Part shown: in pieces, positions 11,187 through 22,065 of the stretch
Position numbering within the stretch: the first letter of the stretch is position 1
Layout of the letters: each line of letters starts with the position of its first letter
NCBI GenBank assembly: GCA_003988855.1
Contig: QYAI01000028.1
Location: 186,001-250,000 of the forward strand
Length of the DNA: 64,000 nucleotides
DNA from: Arachnopeziza araneosa
Taxonomy: Eukaryota; Ascomycota; Leotiomycetes; Helotiales; Arachnopezizaceae
Direction: 5' to 3'
Notes under the pieces: generated by a model
What the model saw: the letters and a program-made list of their open reading frames with translations, nothing else
What the model was told of the DNA's origin: nothing
Database searches by the model: none
Program-made: the position numbers and the translations under genes

Positions 11187-12499
11187 GGCGCACTTGATTA
11201 TGTGAAGCAAGAGCTGCGAGGTCACCACGAGATCCATGAACTTCTTAACAGCAGGACGACGATGGATGAGATCAAGGCCATTGTTAACCGGCCGAGGAAA
11301 CATATAATTCATCGATAAAACACGAAACAGCGTGAAAATGGCCACGAATCCTTTCTACAAAAGTCATATATTATGGTGATGTTCTTGACACACTTGCGCA
11401 GCACCATCCAGAATACGTCGCTCTTGTATGGGGAACGCTAAAATTTGTCTTCAAGGTACGTGGAGACAATGATAAACTTCTGCAATCGGTGGCTTGTCCG
11501 GCAACCCAAAGCGACAGGCCGTTCTGTTTAGAACGAGAGCCAGGATCAGGTCCTTCGTTTTTCATCACTACTTTCGCTAATTCAAGATTCCAGGGCATTC
11601 TTAATCATGCAACACTTGTGACTCAACTTGCACAAGCACTAGCCAATATTGGAGATGCCTTGCAGCAAGCTAAAATCAATGCTGAGCTATACCCAACACT
11701 CTATGTGAAGAGCGCCATCTCGCGGTTGTATGCGCACATACTTCTTTTTCTCCAACAAGCAATGAAATGGTACAACATGTCTTCCGCTGGAAGAGCGGTC
11801 TCTTCCGTATTCAAGCCCTTCGAACTGAGTTATAAACACACAGTTGATGAGATACGGCGTTGTACTCAAATGGTCAGCGATATTGCGGATATTGCCAGTC
11901 GTGCTGAGCTCCGGGACATGCACATCGGTATACAGATACAGCAACGGCAATTTCAAGAGAGAGATGCAAAACTCCATGCGATGCAGTTGCATCTTCAGAA
12001 CATCCAAGAGAAAATTGAAACGTCCACGAGTACGATAATACAGGCTGCTAACGGTTAGTGTTTGTTGTCAAACCTACTACTTAAATGCTGAACATATCCA
12101 GATCACAGAACTATTTCAGAGAATACTCACGCCGAAGTTCTGAAGATTCATCCGCGAATTCACGATATGCAATTCGCCAAGATTCTCGAAGTCTTAAAAC
12201 CACCACAATCCCCTGAGGAGACGCTTGAAAAGGTTCGGCTGCTCGCCAAACGAGTACAAGTCCCAAGTATACCATTTCGAGACTCTGTAGAGCTGGTGAA
12301 AACACTCGGGAAGTGGGTTTCACGAGAAGAATCTGCCTTGTTCCTCGTCCAAGTCGGTGTCCGTGCAGAAGCAGAGGATATCTTCAAAGCCAATCGAGAT
12401 GCCCCTGACTGGACGGAGAATTTTGTCAAGATTTTTCAGGACCTTGTTAACGAAGCTGAAGGAAGAGGAAATCAGCTCAAGATTCTCATCCTGGGATAG
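11187..12499 (+). pseudogene. Broken DUF7708-domain protein (NLR-like N-terminal region)
   Basis: Three exon-like pieces on one strand read as the DUF7708 region found at the N-terminus of many fungal NACHT/ankyrin and similar proteins: (a) 11339-11455, containing STKVIYYGDVLDTLAQHHPE and YVALVWGTLKFVFK, ending at a GTACGT donor; (b) 11594-12053, containing GILNHATLVTQLAQALANIG, AELYPTLYVKSAISRLYAHI and AELRDMHIGIQ; (c) 12102-12499, joined in phase 1, with SPEETLEKVRLLAKR and ALFLVQVGVRAEAEDI, then a stop. Splice signals between the pieces are sound. Upstream, the frame from 11187 (GALDYVKQELRGHHEIHELL) meets in-frame stops (a TAA near 11316 and a TGA at 11333-11335) before piece (a), and no start codon can be reached. 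No ATPase domain follows. I infer a pseudogene; a missed upstream splice could rescue it. Confidence 0.6.
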
Positions 12500-13269
12500 T
12501 TCTGCCGACGTTGCAAAGTGTGCCTAGTAAGAAGAATCGTATGGTTTCGTCAATCCAGCGACCACAGCCTGCGCCGCCGCATTTGCGGCGGCAATATGCT
12601 TCGAAGGGAATTATTACTCGCGTTGATAACATGAAAAGATTGAAACCTAGATGCTGAAATGATTTCTGGCCCCAGGCCAGGTTTCCTATCTGCCGTTCGG
12701 CTCATCTTCGACTAAACTTCCCTGACTTGAATTCTCCGAGGGGTGCTTCGGTTCCGATATTCTAATTTCATTGACTCTTGTCTCACTGAGCCAGCATTCC
12801 CAAGAGAGACGCTGGATGCCGTTTATTGAAAGTGGCTGTTATCGGTAGGCAGCCCACCCCTCGGCCAGGAGAATGAGCAACTGGGAAGCGGCCGTTCCAG
12901 AAGATGGCAACATCAGACGCGGCAGATTATACGAGGGGATCAGTGTGTATGGAGAAGAGCGATCGCCGTTAGAAACGTTCCTGCTCGGGGATATGCTCAA
13001 GTTACGCCGTCTACCGAACGCCATATTTTGGTGATCAGGGAGGCATCCTACCGGCTGGCTGAAAGCGCCACTAATCCCCGAAACAGAAGAGGCTTGACGA
13101 TTTTGATATTAGGAGGCGCAACACGGCCCATGCAGAGATATCTACGGAGGCATATCCCCACGACAGCTTTGAACTTCAAAGTATCATGCCTGAGCACTCG
13201 GGCGTATGAACCTGGTGAGACCGTGGATACAGTGCTTCCCTGAGATTTGAACACCGGAATCTTGACACG
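12500..13269. other. Intergenic, one unexplained 53-residue frame
   Basis: No known family. A plus-strand frame at 12873-13034 starts MSNWEAAVPEDG and contains SVYGEERSPLETFLLGDM; it looks protein-like in composition but I do not recognise it. A second small plus frame (13028-13243) shows nothing recognisable. Could be remains of a neighbouring metabolic gene. Confidence 0.35.
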
Positions 13270-14793
13270 ATGATGGGATTCTTCCAGACTCCGCGGCTAA
13301 GACCGGCGACGATCGCTACAGACACCGTCGTTCCGGGCCATTTCTTCGACGACAATGCTATCAATCGATCTGTATTGTTGTACATCACTCTGCGCTTCGA
13401 TCACGTCCTCGAACCGGACAGACTTCGCCATGCCCTGGAAAGACTAATGGAACTTGGGGATTGGAGGAGGCTTGGGGCACGTGTCAGAACAACTGTGAAG
13501 TTTCCCCCCTCTATAAACACGGACAAGGCGTTAACAGACCTGTAGGACGAAGGCAAACTGGAGTATCACATCCCCGCCAAATTCAATGCGGATAGACCTG
13601 GATTTGTGTACTCGCATGTTAAACATAGTACCAGCATCCATGAGCATCCAATTGCGTCCCGCATTCCCAGACCCACGGATCAAACAGCCGTTTACAGCGA
13701 TCTTGGGAATCTAGCAGACCTCGCTCACAGAAGCGATGGACCCAAGAACCTGGATGATTTTCTGTACTCGGATGAGCCGCAGTTATCCCTGCATATCGTG
13801 TCTTTCGAAGATGCGACTCTCGTCTCACTCTCCTGGATGCACACATTTCTAGATGCCATGGCCATGTCAGCTGTCCTCAACGCCTGGGTCTTGGTCCTTG
13901 ACGAACGAGAAGCAGAACTTCCGCCAATCTGCAACTTTGATAAAGATCCCCTAGCATCATTAGGAACCGCGCCGACCGAGCCATATGCACTTGCCAACAA
14001 GCAGCTCACCGGCTTGAACATGATACAGTTTTCCGTCCGCTACATTTATGATCTGCTCTGGTATCGGGACTCACAGCGCACCATCTATATCCCACGGCGC
14101 CGCGTAGAAACCATGAAAGAATCCGCCATCGAGCAACTGCACGCCAACTTCCCCACCGAGAAGCCACGCGCTGTCATTCCGCGGCCATTCCTATCAGAAG
14201 GTGATGTTCTCTGCGCTTTCCTGACGCGCCTTGCGGTCAAGAATCATGCCGAGACTTCCACGCGGCAAATCGCCATCCTCAACGCCTTCAACATCCGCGG
14301 CGCTCTCGCATCTTCGCACCTGCCCCCAAAAGCCGGCGTCTGCCTCTCCAACGCCGTCTTTGTCGTGTCCGCCTTCTCCTCCGCATGCGATATCCTCACC
14401 AAGCCACTTGCGTACACGGCTTCCCTCGTGCGCAACTCCATCGTCGAGCAAGGGACCCGGGAACAGGTCGAAGCGCTGGCCGCGCTGACGCGCACCGCCG
14501 TGGAGCAAACCACACGCCCGCCCGTGTTTGGCGACGGCGGGACGCGATTGGTCATCTTCAGCAACTGGACCAAAGCGGGATTCTTTGACCTGGACTTTGG
14601 ATCCGCGGTCGCGGGCGAAGAGAAGGTGCAGGCGAAGCCGAGTTTTGTGAATCTGGCCGGCGAATCAAATGGGCTCTCGCCGAGGGGGTCATGGCCCATC
14701 CTAGGGAGGGAAGAGGGGGGTGGGTATTGGATCCAGGGAAACTTGAGGAGTGATCTGTGGGATGCAGCTGAGAAAGAGCTGTTGATGGGCTAA
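13270..14793 (+). pseudogene. BAHD-like acyltransferase interrupted by one in-frame TAG
   Basis: One continuous frame of 508 codons runs from ATG 13270 to the stop at 14793, interrupted once, by TAG at 13543-13545. Both halves belong together: residues up to ~91 include HFFDDNAINRSVLLYITLRF and DRLRHALERLMELGDW; beyond the stop, HTFLDAMAMSAVL supplies the HxxxD catalytic motif of the BAHD/transferase family, and FFDLDFGSA corresponds to the DFGWG motif, followed by GGYWIQGNLRSDLW. Such enzymes transfer acyl groups from CoA thioesters, often in secondary metabolism. Everything else is intact, with no other stop or frameshift. A CAG-to-TAG change (CpA to TpA) would be the RIP-type substitution. 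No intron can remove the stop without a very short (about 20 nt) splice. An MFS transporter follows 660 bp downstream. Confidence 0.72.
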
Positions 14794-15456
14794 CTGGAAC
14801 CAAGAGCGACATGAGCTGGAGTTGGGTGGTTGTTTCTCTCATGAATCAAGTCAATTACTTCTTGTTAATAATACATTTAGGGGTAAGTTAGTATGATATC
14901 AGAAAGGACTTTCGAAATAGTCAAAAGAAGAGACATGTCTCTTCTTGCTACATGTCCCCAAAGCGGTTCTGCATCCATTTCCATGAAAAGACACATGCTA
15001 AAAGTCCTCAAAGCCCAAAGCGATGGTACTCACCACATCAGGAGAAATATGAGAACTAGAAAAGTACATTGGGAATTACATGATCTTGGTTAAGAACGCT
15101 TACAGTTTGATCTCATACGAAGAGAGGGTTTATTGGCCAGTCATGTCGCAACCCAACCAACAGCGAGTGGGGAAGAAATAAAGACAGAAAAAGAGCGTTT
15201 GATTCTGCATTGATCATGAGAAATATGACAAGATGAAGTAACTGGATATTCGACGGGCACATATGCACGTAGAAGCTCCATGACAAGCAGCCTGCATCAC
15301 AGGGAACAAGTTGCCCGGGCCGCACAGCCGTCAGTCCCGAAGTTAACCCGGTCGGCGCTGCCCACTATCCCCATAAAGAGAGAGAAGAATCCACCGCAGG
15401 ACGACTCTCTCCTCGTGAGCTCGATATTTCTGCTTTGATGAAAATAATACTTGGAA
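14794..15456. other. Intergenic, promoter of the MFS gene
   Basis: 663 bp with no recognisable gene. The part near 15320-15420 is GC-rich (CCCGGGCCGCAC, CGGTCGGCG) and precedes the MFS start; it may hold regulatory sites, but I can name none. Confidence 0.4.
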
Positions 15457-16915
15457 ATGACCGAACCATCAAATCTCGAGTCTCAACCTGTTGAACTCAG
15501 AGCGCGAGGGACGGGTGCTGCGGTCCCTGAAGCGACGGTGGTTGCGGCCGGGGATGCTGAGGAAGAAGTCCTCACGACACAACAGCTGCTCAAGTTGTCC
15601 AGCTCGGGATTCTCGTTTTTCGTTGCTGGGGCAAACGATGGTTCGATTGGAGCACTGCTCCCCTACATCCTCTCCACCTACCATATCGGAACCTCATCTG
15701 TAGCACTCATGTACGGCCCAGCTCCCCCTTTCGCATCGAGGACTAATCTGCCTTAGATACTTCACCACATTCTTGGGCTGGGTGGTTGCGGCCCTCACCA
15801 ACTCCCATCTGCCGCGGTACCTCCACATCGGCGCCCTTCTCGCGCTGGGTGCCCTGCTCCAGGTCATCCCCCATGCCCTCCGTGCCTGGACCCCGCCGTT
15901 TGGTCTTTTTGCGTTTACCTTCTTTCTCAGCGGCCTGGGACAGGCATATCAGGACTCCCACGCCAACACGTTTGTGAGTTCGGTCAAGGGAGCGCATCGG
16001 TGGTTGGGATTTATCCATGCCATGTATGGTCTCGGGCTCTTGGTCTCCCCTTTCGTGGCCACAGCCATCGCAACTGCAAATCGGCCCTCCAAATGGCCGC
16101 TCTTCTATCTTTTCCCGCTCGGTCTCAGCGTTTCCAATCTGACGCTGGTCCTGATCGCGTTCCGAGAATCGGTCAGCTTGACCAAGACAACCGCGACAGA
16201 CGGTGCAGAGACAAGGAGAAGCATGGGAGTGAAGCGCGAAGTCACACAGATGTTGCGGACCCGCGAGCTGTGGATCTTCTGCCTCTTCTACTTCTTCTAT
16301 CTCGGTGCGGCGACGACGGCAGGGGGTTGGATCGTCGAGTATCTGGTCAAGGTCCGGCGTGGGCAGCTCGACAAAGTAGGCTATGTTCCTGCTGGTGCCT
16401 ATGGTGGGACGTTTCTAGGGAGGCTCTTGCTTGCAGAGCCCACCCACAGGTACGGAGAGAAAAGAATGTTGCTCATCTATGCGGCGCTGTGTTTGGTGCT
16501 GCAGTTGATATTCTGGCTAGTGCCGAATCTGATGTCCAGTATTGTGATGTTTAGTCTGATGGGCTTCTTCCTTGGGCCGTCGTTTGCTGCCGTATGTCCA
16601 GTCTCAAGTATCAATAAACTGGCTAATGAGTATTCCAGGGTGTATCGGTTGCGTCGAGAACACTCCCCAAAAACATCCAGGCCGCTTCATTAGGTATCCT
16701 CTCCAAGTTGCACCTAGGTTTATTCTCTAATGAGCTGTCTAGGCATGATCTTTGTTATTGCACAGGCTGGAGGCGCGATATTTCCCTCGCTGATCGGGTT
16801 CATAGCTTCCAAAGCTGGCGTTCAGGTTCTGCCTCCTATTGTTGCAGGTTTGATTGTGGCTATGGGAGCGACGTGGGCTTTCGTTCCCTCGGCACCGGCT
16901 CGGAACGAAGACTAA
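15457..16915 (+). CDS. Major facilitator superfamily transporter (Bsc6-like)
   Basis: Four exons (15457-15710, 15757-16591, 16639-16693, 16743-16915) with introns of 46-49 nt join cleanly to 438 residues. The joints restore SSVALIYFTTFLGWVVAAL, GPSFAAGVSVASRTLPKNIQ and AASLGMIFVIAQAGGAIF. I count about ten to twelve hydrophobic segments, including FSFFVAGANDGSIGALLPYI (helix 1), GLFAFTFFLSGLGQAYQDSH (helix 4 region) and FPSLIGFIASKAGVQVLPPI near the end. The GANDGSIG/GQAYQD signature and the LGRLLL segment fit the fungal MFS group related to yeast Bsc6. The substrate is unknown. Its position next to a broken acyltransferase suggests a small former secondary-metabolite locus, which is inference. 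The ATG chosen is the first in frame after the CT-rich leader. Confidence 0.85.
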
Positions 16916-17503
16916 AGCGGATCGCGGGTTGACTTGGTCGCAAATTCATCAAATCTATTTTCGAAGAAGTCTCACAACTCATATACCTGCCGGTTGTAGA
17001 TTCTTTGTAATCTCAAAAATGATAAGTCAACAGATCATTGGGTGAGCTGTTTCAGCCCCGTCACGGGGTTTGAGCGACCTGGAATTTGGCGCGGGCCTGG
17101 AGTTTTACGCGCCAATACTCTATATCGGGGGGCCTGACGAGGTTTCCGATTGCTCGGCTGTTGTCAGGGTGAGATCCTTCGTTATCTAAGCTCGTCATAA
17201 TTAGCAGATTCTGCGTCCTTACTGGTGTCAGGTGGATCAGATATATAGCTAAGCGCGATCTTTTTCCCTCCGGGACCGCCCGCACAACTCTGTTACATTA
17301 GAAGCTCAGGGTGCCTTTGGTTCAGCCAATCCAATCTTTCGAATCTTTTCAATATCCCTGAATTAACACAGTGTCGTATATTTAGTGGAAAGAGCTTCCT
17401 CGGATGAAACGATGTCCCGCCTAGTTGTGCTACGTATTTCTCTAGTTCATGATCACACACTTTGTCGCGTAATACTACTATACACTCTCCTCTTGAGCTC
17501 AGA
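16916..17503. other. Intergenic, no gene seen
   Basis: 588 bp between the MFS stop and the next, degenerate, gene. No frame on either strand shows a family signature. Confidence 0.4.
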
Positions 17504-19713
17504 ATGTCTTCAGTAAAGAAACCGAAACTCCGGCCAGAGATTCTCGCACCCCATGGAATCACGTACGAGAGCAATGTTCACCATCTTGATCTAGAATCGT
17601 TGCCAGCCCATGTGAATATTGTCCTCTTGGACCCGGATTCGTTCCTACTGCGAGACACTACACGACATGCCCTCTTCGAGACCGATCACAATGTCGATGA
17701 CATTCCAACGTCTGCCTACCGAAATGGAGATAACCTCGAAAAATGGGAACGAAAAATGCTGCAGGATTTCATCAACACAGCAAAGACGCTCTCTGGTGAG
17801 GCACGGAGACTAAAACTCGAGCAGTCGGCTGAACCCAAGTGGCAAGATTTGTTTAATCAGACGGTGTTTAGGCAGCGGAAAGACCCAGTCATACAGGTAC
17901 CGATTCCTTGAAAGTAGAGAAGAATTTACGGTTGATTTTCTTCAAGGCGTCTCATACCGAATATCAAGTCCATCAAACACTAATCAAGTGTGCTTGCTTA
18001 TAAATCTGTGAAATAAGTAATGGCAATGGGACGGACAACTGGAATGCAGCTAATGCAACCCGTGGCTTAAGAAAATTATTTCTCCCACTCTCTTCACCAA
18101 AACCCGACTTTTATCTCGGATTTCCAATCTACGACTCATTGCTCTATCGTAGATATGGTTTTGGGACGACAGGTTTATGCAAAACTTTACCACTAATACG
18201 CTATCGCTGCTAAGGAAGAAGGGCCTTTGTTCAGCGCCAACGTCTTATCTCGAGACAAACTTCAGCGACAATCCAAAACCGGAAAGCGTGATCAATGATA
18301 TACCGCCACATCACCTAATATGTTTTCCTTGGGCAGTTGTCGAACTGAAGAAGTTTGAGAGGGGAAATGGCACTGCCTTGGCTACGGAAGCCTATAGCCA
18401 AGCTGCGAACGCAGGGTCTACTGCTTAGTCCATGTTGGAGAATCTCGCCAAGTTTGTGAAGAATAAGAAGAGTAACCAACACATTCCGCCCATCGTAACG
18501 GTCCCATGTGTTGGAGGGGACACCAAGATATGGCTGATTTATTCGCGAGTCACTTTTTCCAATCGACGAGATCATGTGAGTACTCCGAAGATGCGTTCTA
18601 CATTCGATCTTGTCCTCCTCAGAAGCTGAACCGTGCTAGCGGATGATCTGTATCTGGGAAGGATCTTTGTGCAACATCTGGGATGCAATCCAGTTTCGGC
18701 GAATCATGGATAATGCCACTTCCTGGGCACAGCACATTCTTAGGCCGAAAATATCCCAATACATCGATCAATGGCGAAAATAATGCCCTTTTGGAGGTTG
18801 CGATCTTCCTCTTCAGCTTGGGAAGGATCCTAGTGTCGCCGCTATACTTCAGCAGGTCGAAGAACAACTAAGCGCGTTAAATATCTCTAACTCGTCTGAT
18901 TATCCAAGCCTTGTCTCCCTAATCGTAACTCTTAAAGAAGTCATCAAATCTACACCCATACCCAGCTCATCCCCAGAAGAAGGTAGCCGTACTAAACGAA
19001 GCGCCGTCCTAGCCGCATCTGTGCAAACAAGCAAGTCACATTGTGCAATCTCAACCTCAGCTGTGGAAACGATCAATGCAACTCCTAGGAAGCCTAGACA
19101 CGTGCTTGAGTCTCCAACTACGACCCTGGGCTCCCATTCCGCAGGAAGTCAAGTTTATCATAGTTTTACCCAAGAACCCATGACCGCCGACCTCCCCTCT
19201 ACGTTTGAACGGCCGTTCGACTTTGCAAAAGTGGATAACGCATTCTATTCAAGCCCCAAGGCGCATGTCATGCCCTTTACACAAACGAGCCTCTCACTCA
19301 TTGCAAGTGCAGTCCTTCCCGCCTCTCCTCGACCAAACGTAACAGCCGAAATCAGCATCACATCAAATCCAACAACAGCAACTAAACTTCTTTTTCAGCA
19401 TCTAGAGACGGAAGAGTCTCGGCAAGTGCGTCAGCAACAGCCAGAAGCTAAATCCTTCCTCCAAAGGCGTGGAGATGGGACTGACGTGTTCGAATGGGAT
19501 GAGTTTGCCTCGTTCAACCAAAGCCAAGGTCAGAATGCGCAAACACCACCGGTCACCCGGAAGGAGCCACTGAGATCTCTAACCTTGAGATCTCAAAAGG
19601 TCCAGGATTCAGGAGCAAACACATGGATAGAGATGCTAGAAAGAGCAATGAGGACGGCTTTAATGAGGTTCATAGGGATGGAGAAGATAAAGGGAATGAG
19701 AAGACACAGATGA
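17504..19713 (+). pseudogene. Degenerate copy of a fungus-specific multicopy gene of unknown function
   Basis: Pieces of one familiar fungal hypothetical-protein family appear in order: 17504-17896 (start MSSVKKPKLRPEILAPHGIT, ending QDLFNQTVFRQRKDPVIQ at a GTACCG donor-like site); about 18030-18165 (DNWNAAN, SSPKPDFYLGFPIYDSLLYR); 18177-18428 (NFTTNTLSLL, PHHLICFPWAVVELKKFE, QAANAGSTA); 18432-18580 (SMLENLAKFVKNKK, VTVPCVGGDTKIWLIYS); about 18640-18760 (MICIWEGSLCNIWDAIQF, AQHILRPKISQYIDQWRK); and a Ser/Thr-rich tail through 18810-19713. There is a frameshift near 18165-18177 and an in-frame TAG at about 18426-18428 between AGSTA and SMLENL. The FPWAVVELK block followed by CVG..WL.Y and CIW..SL.NIWD is characteristic of the family; its role is not known to me. 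I infer a pseudogene. Confidence 0.6.
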
Positions 19714-20181
19714 TAGGTCTGGTTGACGCGAAAAAGGTACATGATTCGACGGCTTTCGAGAACTGTAGGGGATAGGCGGAGCAGTGGTGTTGCAGCTACA
19801 GTACTGGGAAAGAGTAGTCGTAGATCGAGGATCCAGAGGAGACGACAAGACAGTGACCAGAACTCATCCACCCTAATTGGCTCGCTTACCGCCCCGGCTC
19901 CCCCTCTTCAGTTTTCATCACATCGCGTAAACAACCAATAACCTCAAGTGATCCAGAATGAGGATACATGTCTACTACGTCAAGGTATGTTTAACGTATG
20001 ACATTACAGATCTAGAGCTAGAGCTGACTCCTCGGAAGAACATACGTCCTGAGAGCAGACGCAGGGATCCCCATCCGGTGATGACAGCGCTTTAAGCGCA
20101 GATAAATGCCACCCCTCTCACTCTCACCCTCACCCCAAAGCCCAGCACATTCTCTCTTTTTACTTTACATCTCACAACCAA
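19714..20181. other. Intergenic, no gene seen
   Basis: 468 bp upstream of the GNAT gene; a CTCTCACCCTCACCCC pyrimidine run near 20118-20140 lies just ahead of the start. Nothing else recognised. Confidence 0.4.
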
Positions 20182-21091
20182 ATGGCATCTCCGCCCAAGA
20201 CCCGTCCCGCGGCACGCGTCCGGCGCGCCACCCCCACCGACCGCGAAGCGTGGATCCGCGTGATGCTCGCGGGCTACGAGGTCGACCGGCAGTTCACGTG
20301 GCGCTACCCGCACCGCGCTGCATTCCCCGAGGACGCGAGGAAGGCCACCGGGGATGTGTTTGACGCGCTTCTAAAGAACGGGGACATGACGTGTCTGGTG
20401 GCCGAGCTGCCCAGTGTCGAGACGGTTGACGAGGAGCATGAGGAGTGGGCGGTGGTGGCGCTAGCCGTCTGGGAGTGGTCCAGTCTGGAGGAGGTCGAGA
20501 AGGGATCTGGTGAGTCGGTGGAGGATGTTTCTTTCCCTCCCTCGTCCCACTATTATTATACAGCTTGTTTCCAAACTTCTCACTCTCAAAAAATTCATAC
20601 ACCTCATCCCTATCTCCCAGCTCTCAAAGTCCTCCAAGCTGGCCACATAAAAGCAGATCGGTTTACGAGCAGCAGATAACACCCCATCAGCACCCTCCAC
20701 ATTCAGCGCGCCCACCACTGGGCGCCGCGACATGGACCCCGTCCGGCAGCGGGTCTTCATCGACATGCTCCTAGCCGCCGAGGCGCGCTACTTTGGCCCC
20801 GAATGGGGCCCGCGGCGGCTGGAGTTGTCCGACATGGTGGCCGATCCCAGGTACTTCCGGCGCGGTGCGGGCCGCGCGTTGATGCAGCACGGGCTGAGCA
20901 TGGCCCGGGAACACGGCGTGCCCATCACGTTGACGAGCAGTCCGCTCGGCAGGTACATGTACGCGAGTCTCGGGTTCGAGGAGCTGGGATATGTGGATTG
21001 TGAGGTCGAGGGGGAGGAAGAACGGGTTGGCGTGTGGGTCATGATCTGGGTTCCGGAAGGGTGGGAGAAGGAGAGTGTTCCGCGTGCATAA
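20182..21091 (+). CDS. GNAT-family N-acetyltransferase
   Basis: Exons 20182-20509 and 20676-21091 join in phase 1 (donor GTGAGT, acceptor GAGCAGCAG) to 247 residues; the intron is 166 nt, longer than its neighbours'. The N-terminal half has ARVRRATPTDREAWIRVMLA. The second exon carries the GNAT core: ELSDMVADPRYFRRGAGRAL, where R-R-G-A-G-R-A is the motif A acetyl-CoA pyrophosphate loop, followed by MQHGLSMAREHGVPITLTSS and YMYASLGFEELG, the motif B strand-helix. Substrate unknown; the layout matches the common ascomycete family of small-molecule acetyltransferases. The gene is GC-rich compared with flanking sequence, like the next gene. Its stop lies 143 bp from the end of the convergent alpha/beta hydrolase. 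Confidence 0.82.
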
Positions 21092-21234
21092 TCGTCACTT
21101 ATAGTATCGAAAACGTGTGCAGATAGCAGGGGATATATTACGGAGAGATCTATGCTAGCATTATGACTACTCTAGAGACACAAAAGAAACCTCAGACTTC
21201 GACTTTTCTCCATATGATTTAGCAATCGTCAACT

Positions 21235-22065
21235 CTACAATGCCGGAGTGGTCCCCGTCCTCTTCAGGTTCAGCTTCTCCAAGAACCGGAGCACTCCCGG
21301 GGTGACCGCTTCTGGTTTCTCAAACATGGGCGCGTGGCCGGCACCAGCCACCTCGATCGTCTCTGCGTCTCTGAAGTTCGATGCCACCCATCGAGCCTCC
21401 GCAAGGGGATCCGACCAGTCGGGGTCGCTGTCCCCAATAACCACCAGCGCCGGAGGCTGGGTGCGACTGAGCCAGGGCGCAACGACCTCATGGTTAGCAC
21501 CAGCGACCACCTTTTGAAAAGCCGCCCACCGATGAGGGCGTGTAAGCATGGCCGTCGTGCTGACGGCACGTTCGCGTGCCCCGTCGCCCAGACCAGGCCA
21601 CAGGGTGCGCGCGTAGTACCGCCAGAAGGGAGGGCCCCAGGGCCGCCAGAGGGCGAAGTTCAAGATGGAGAGAAAGATCTTGGGCCCGGGGTTGCGGAGG
21701 TAGGGGCCGATGAGGATGATGCCGGAGACCTTGTCGGGTTCGCGTCCGGCGGCGATGACGCTGCCCGCGGCTGACATGGAGGCGCCTGCGAGCACCGCAG
21801 GACCGCCTCCCAGTGCCGTGATGACGCTCAGGAAATCATCGGCGATTCGCTCGTCGCCGTAGCGTCTGAAGTCCACGCTGCTGTCGCCGTGGCCGCGGAG
21901 ATCCATGCGTGCTACGCGGTAGCCAGCGGTGACGAGCTGCTGTGCGAGTGGTCCGTATGCATCGCGCGTGTCCCCCATAGCTGGTGAGCAGATAACAAGC
22001 GGCCCTTCGCCCTCGACTTCCACTGCGAGTCTGCCCCCATCCGTTTCAATGTAAGTGATTGCCAT
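21235..22065 (-). CDS. Alpha/beta hydrolase, bacterial-looking, intronless
   Basis: A single 276-residue frame without introns. It shows the alpha/beta-hydrolase order: DLRGHGDSS after strand 4, nucleophile elbow GGPAVLAGASMSAAG with Ser96, acid region VVIGDSDPDWSDPLAEARW, and the catalytic His in EVAGAGHAPMFEKPEAV. The chain is rich in Ala, Gly, Val and Pro and the coding sequence is clearly GC-rich, reminiscent of actinobacterial hydrolases; transfer from bacteria is possible but not shown. The reaction cannot be named: peroxidase, esterase and lactonase families share these motifs. The start MAITYIETDGGRLAVEVEGE aligns with the usual first beta strands of the fold, so 22065 is preferred. 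It is convergent with the GNAT gene. Confidence 0.82.
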   Translation of the reverse strand: MAITYIETDGGRLAVEVEGEGPLVICSPAMGDTRDAYGPLAQQLVTAGYRVARMDLRGHGDSSVDFRRYGDERIADDFLSVITALGGGPAVLAGASMSAAGSVIAAGREPDKVSGIILIGPYLRNPGPKIFLSILNFALWRPWGPPFWRYYARTLWPGLGDGARERAVSTTAMLTRPHRWAAFQKVVAGANHEVVAPWLSRTQPPALVVIGDSDPDWSDPLAEARWVASNFRDAETIEVAGAGHAPMFEKPEAVTPGVLRFLEKLNLKRTGTTPAL

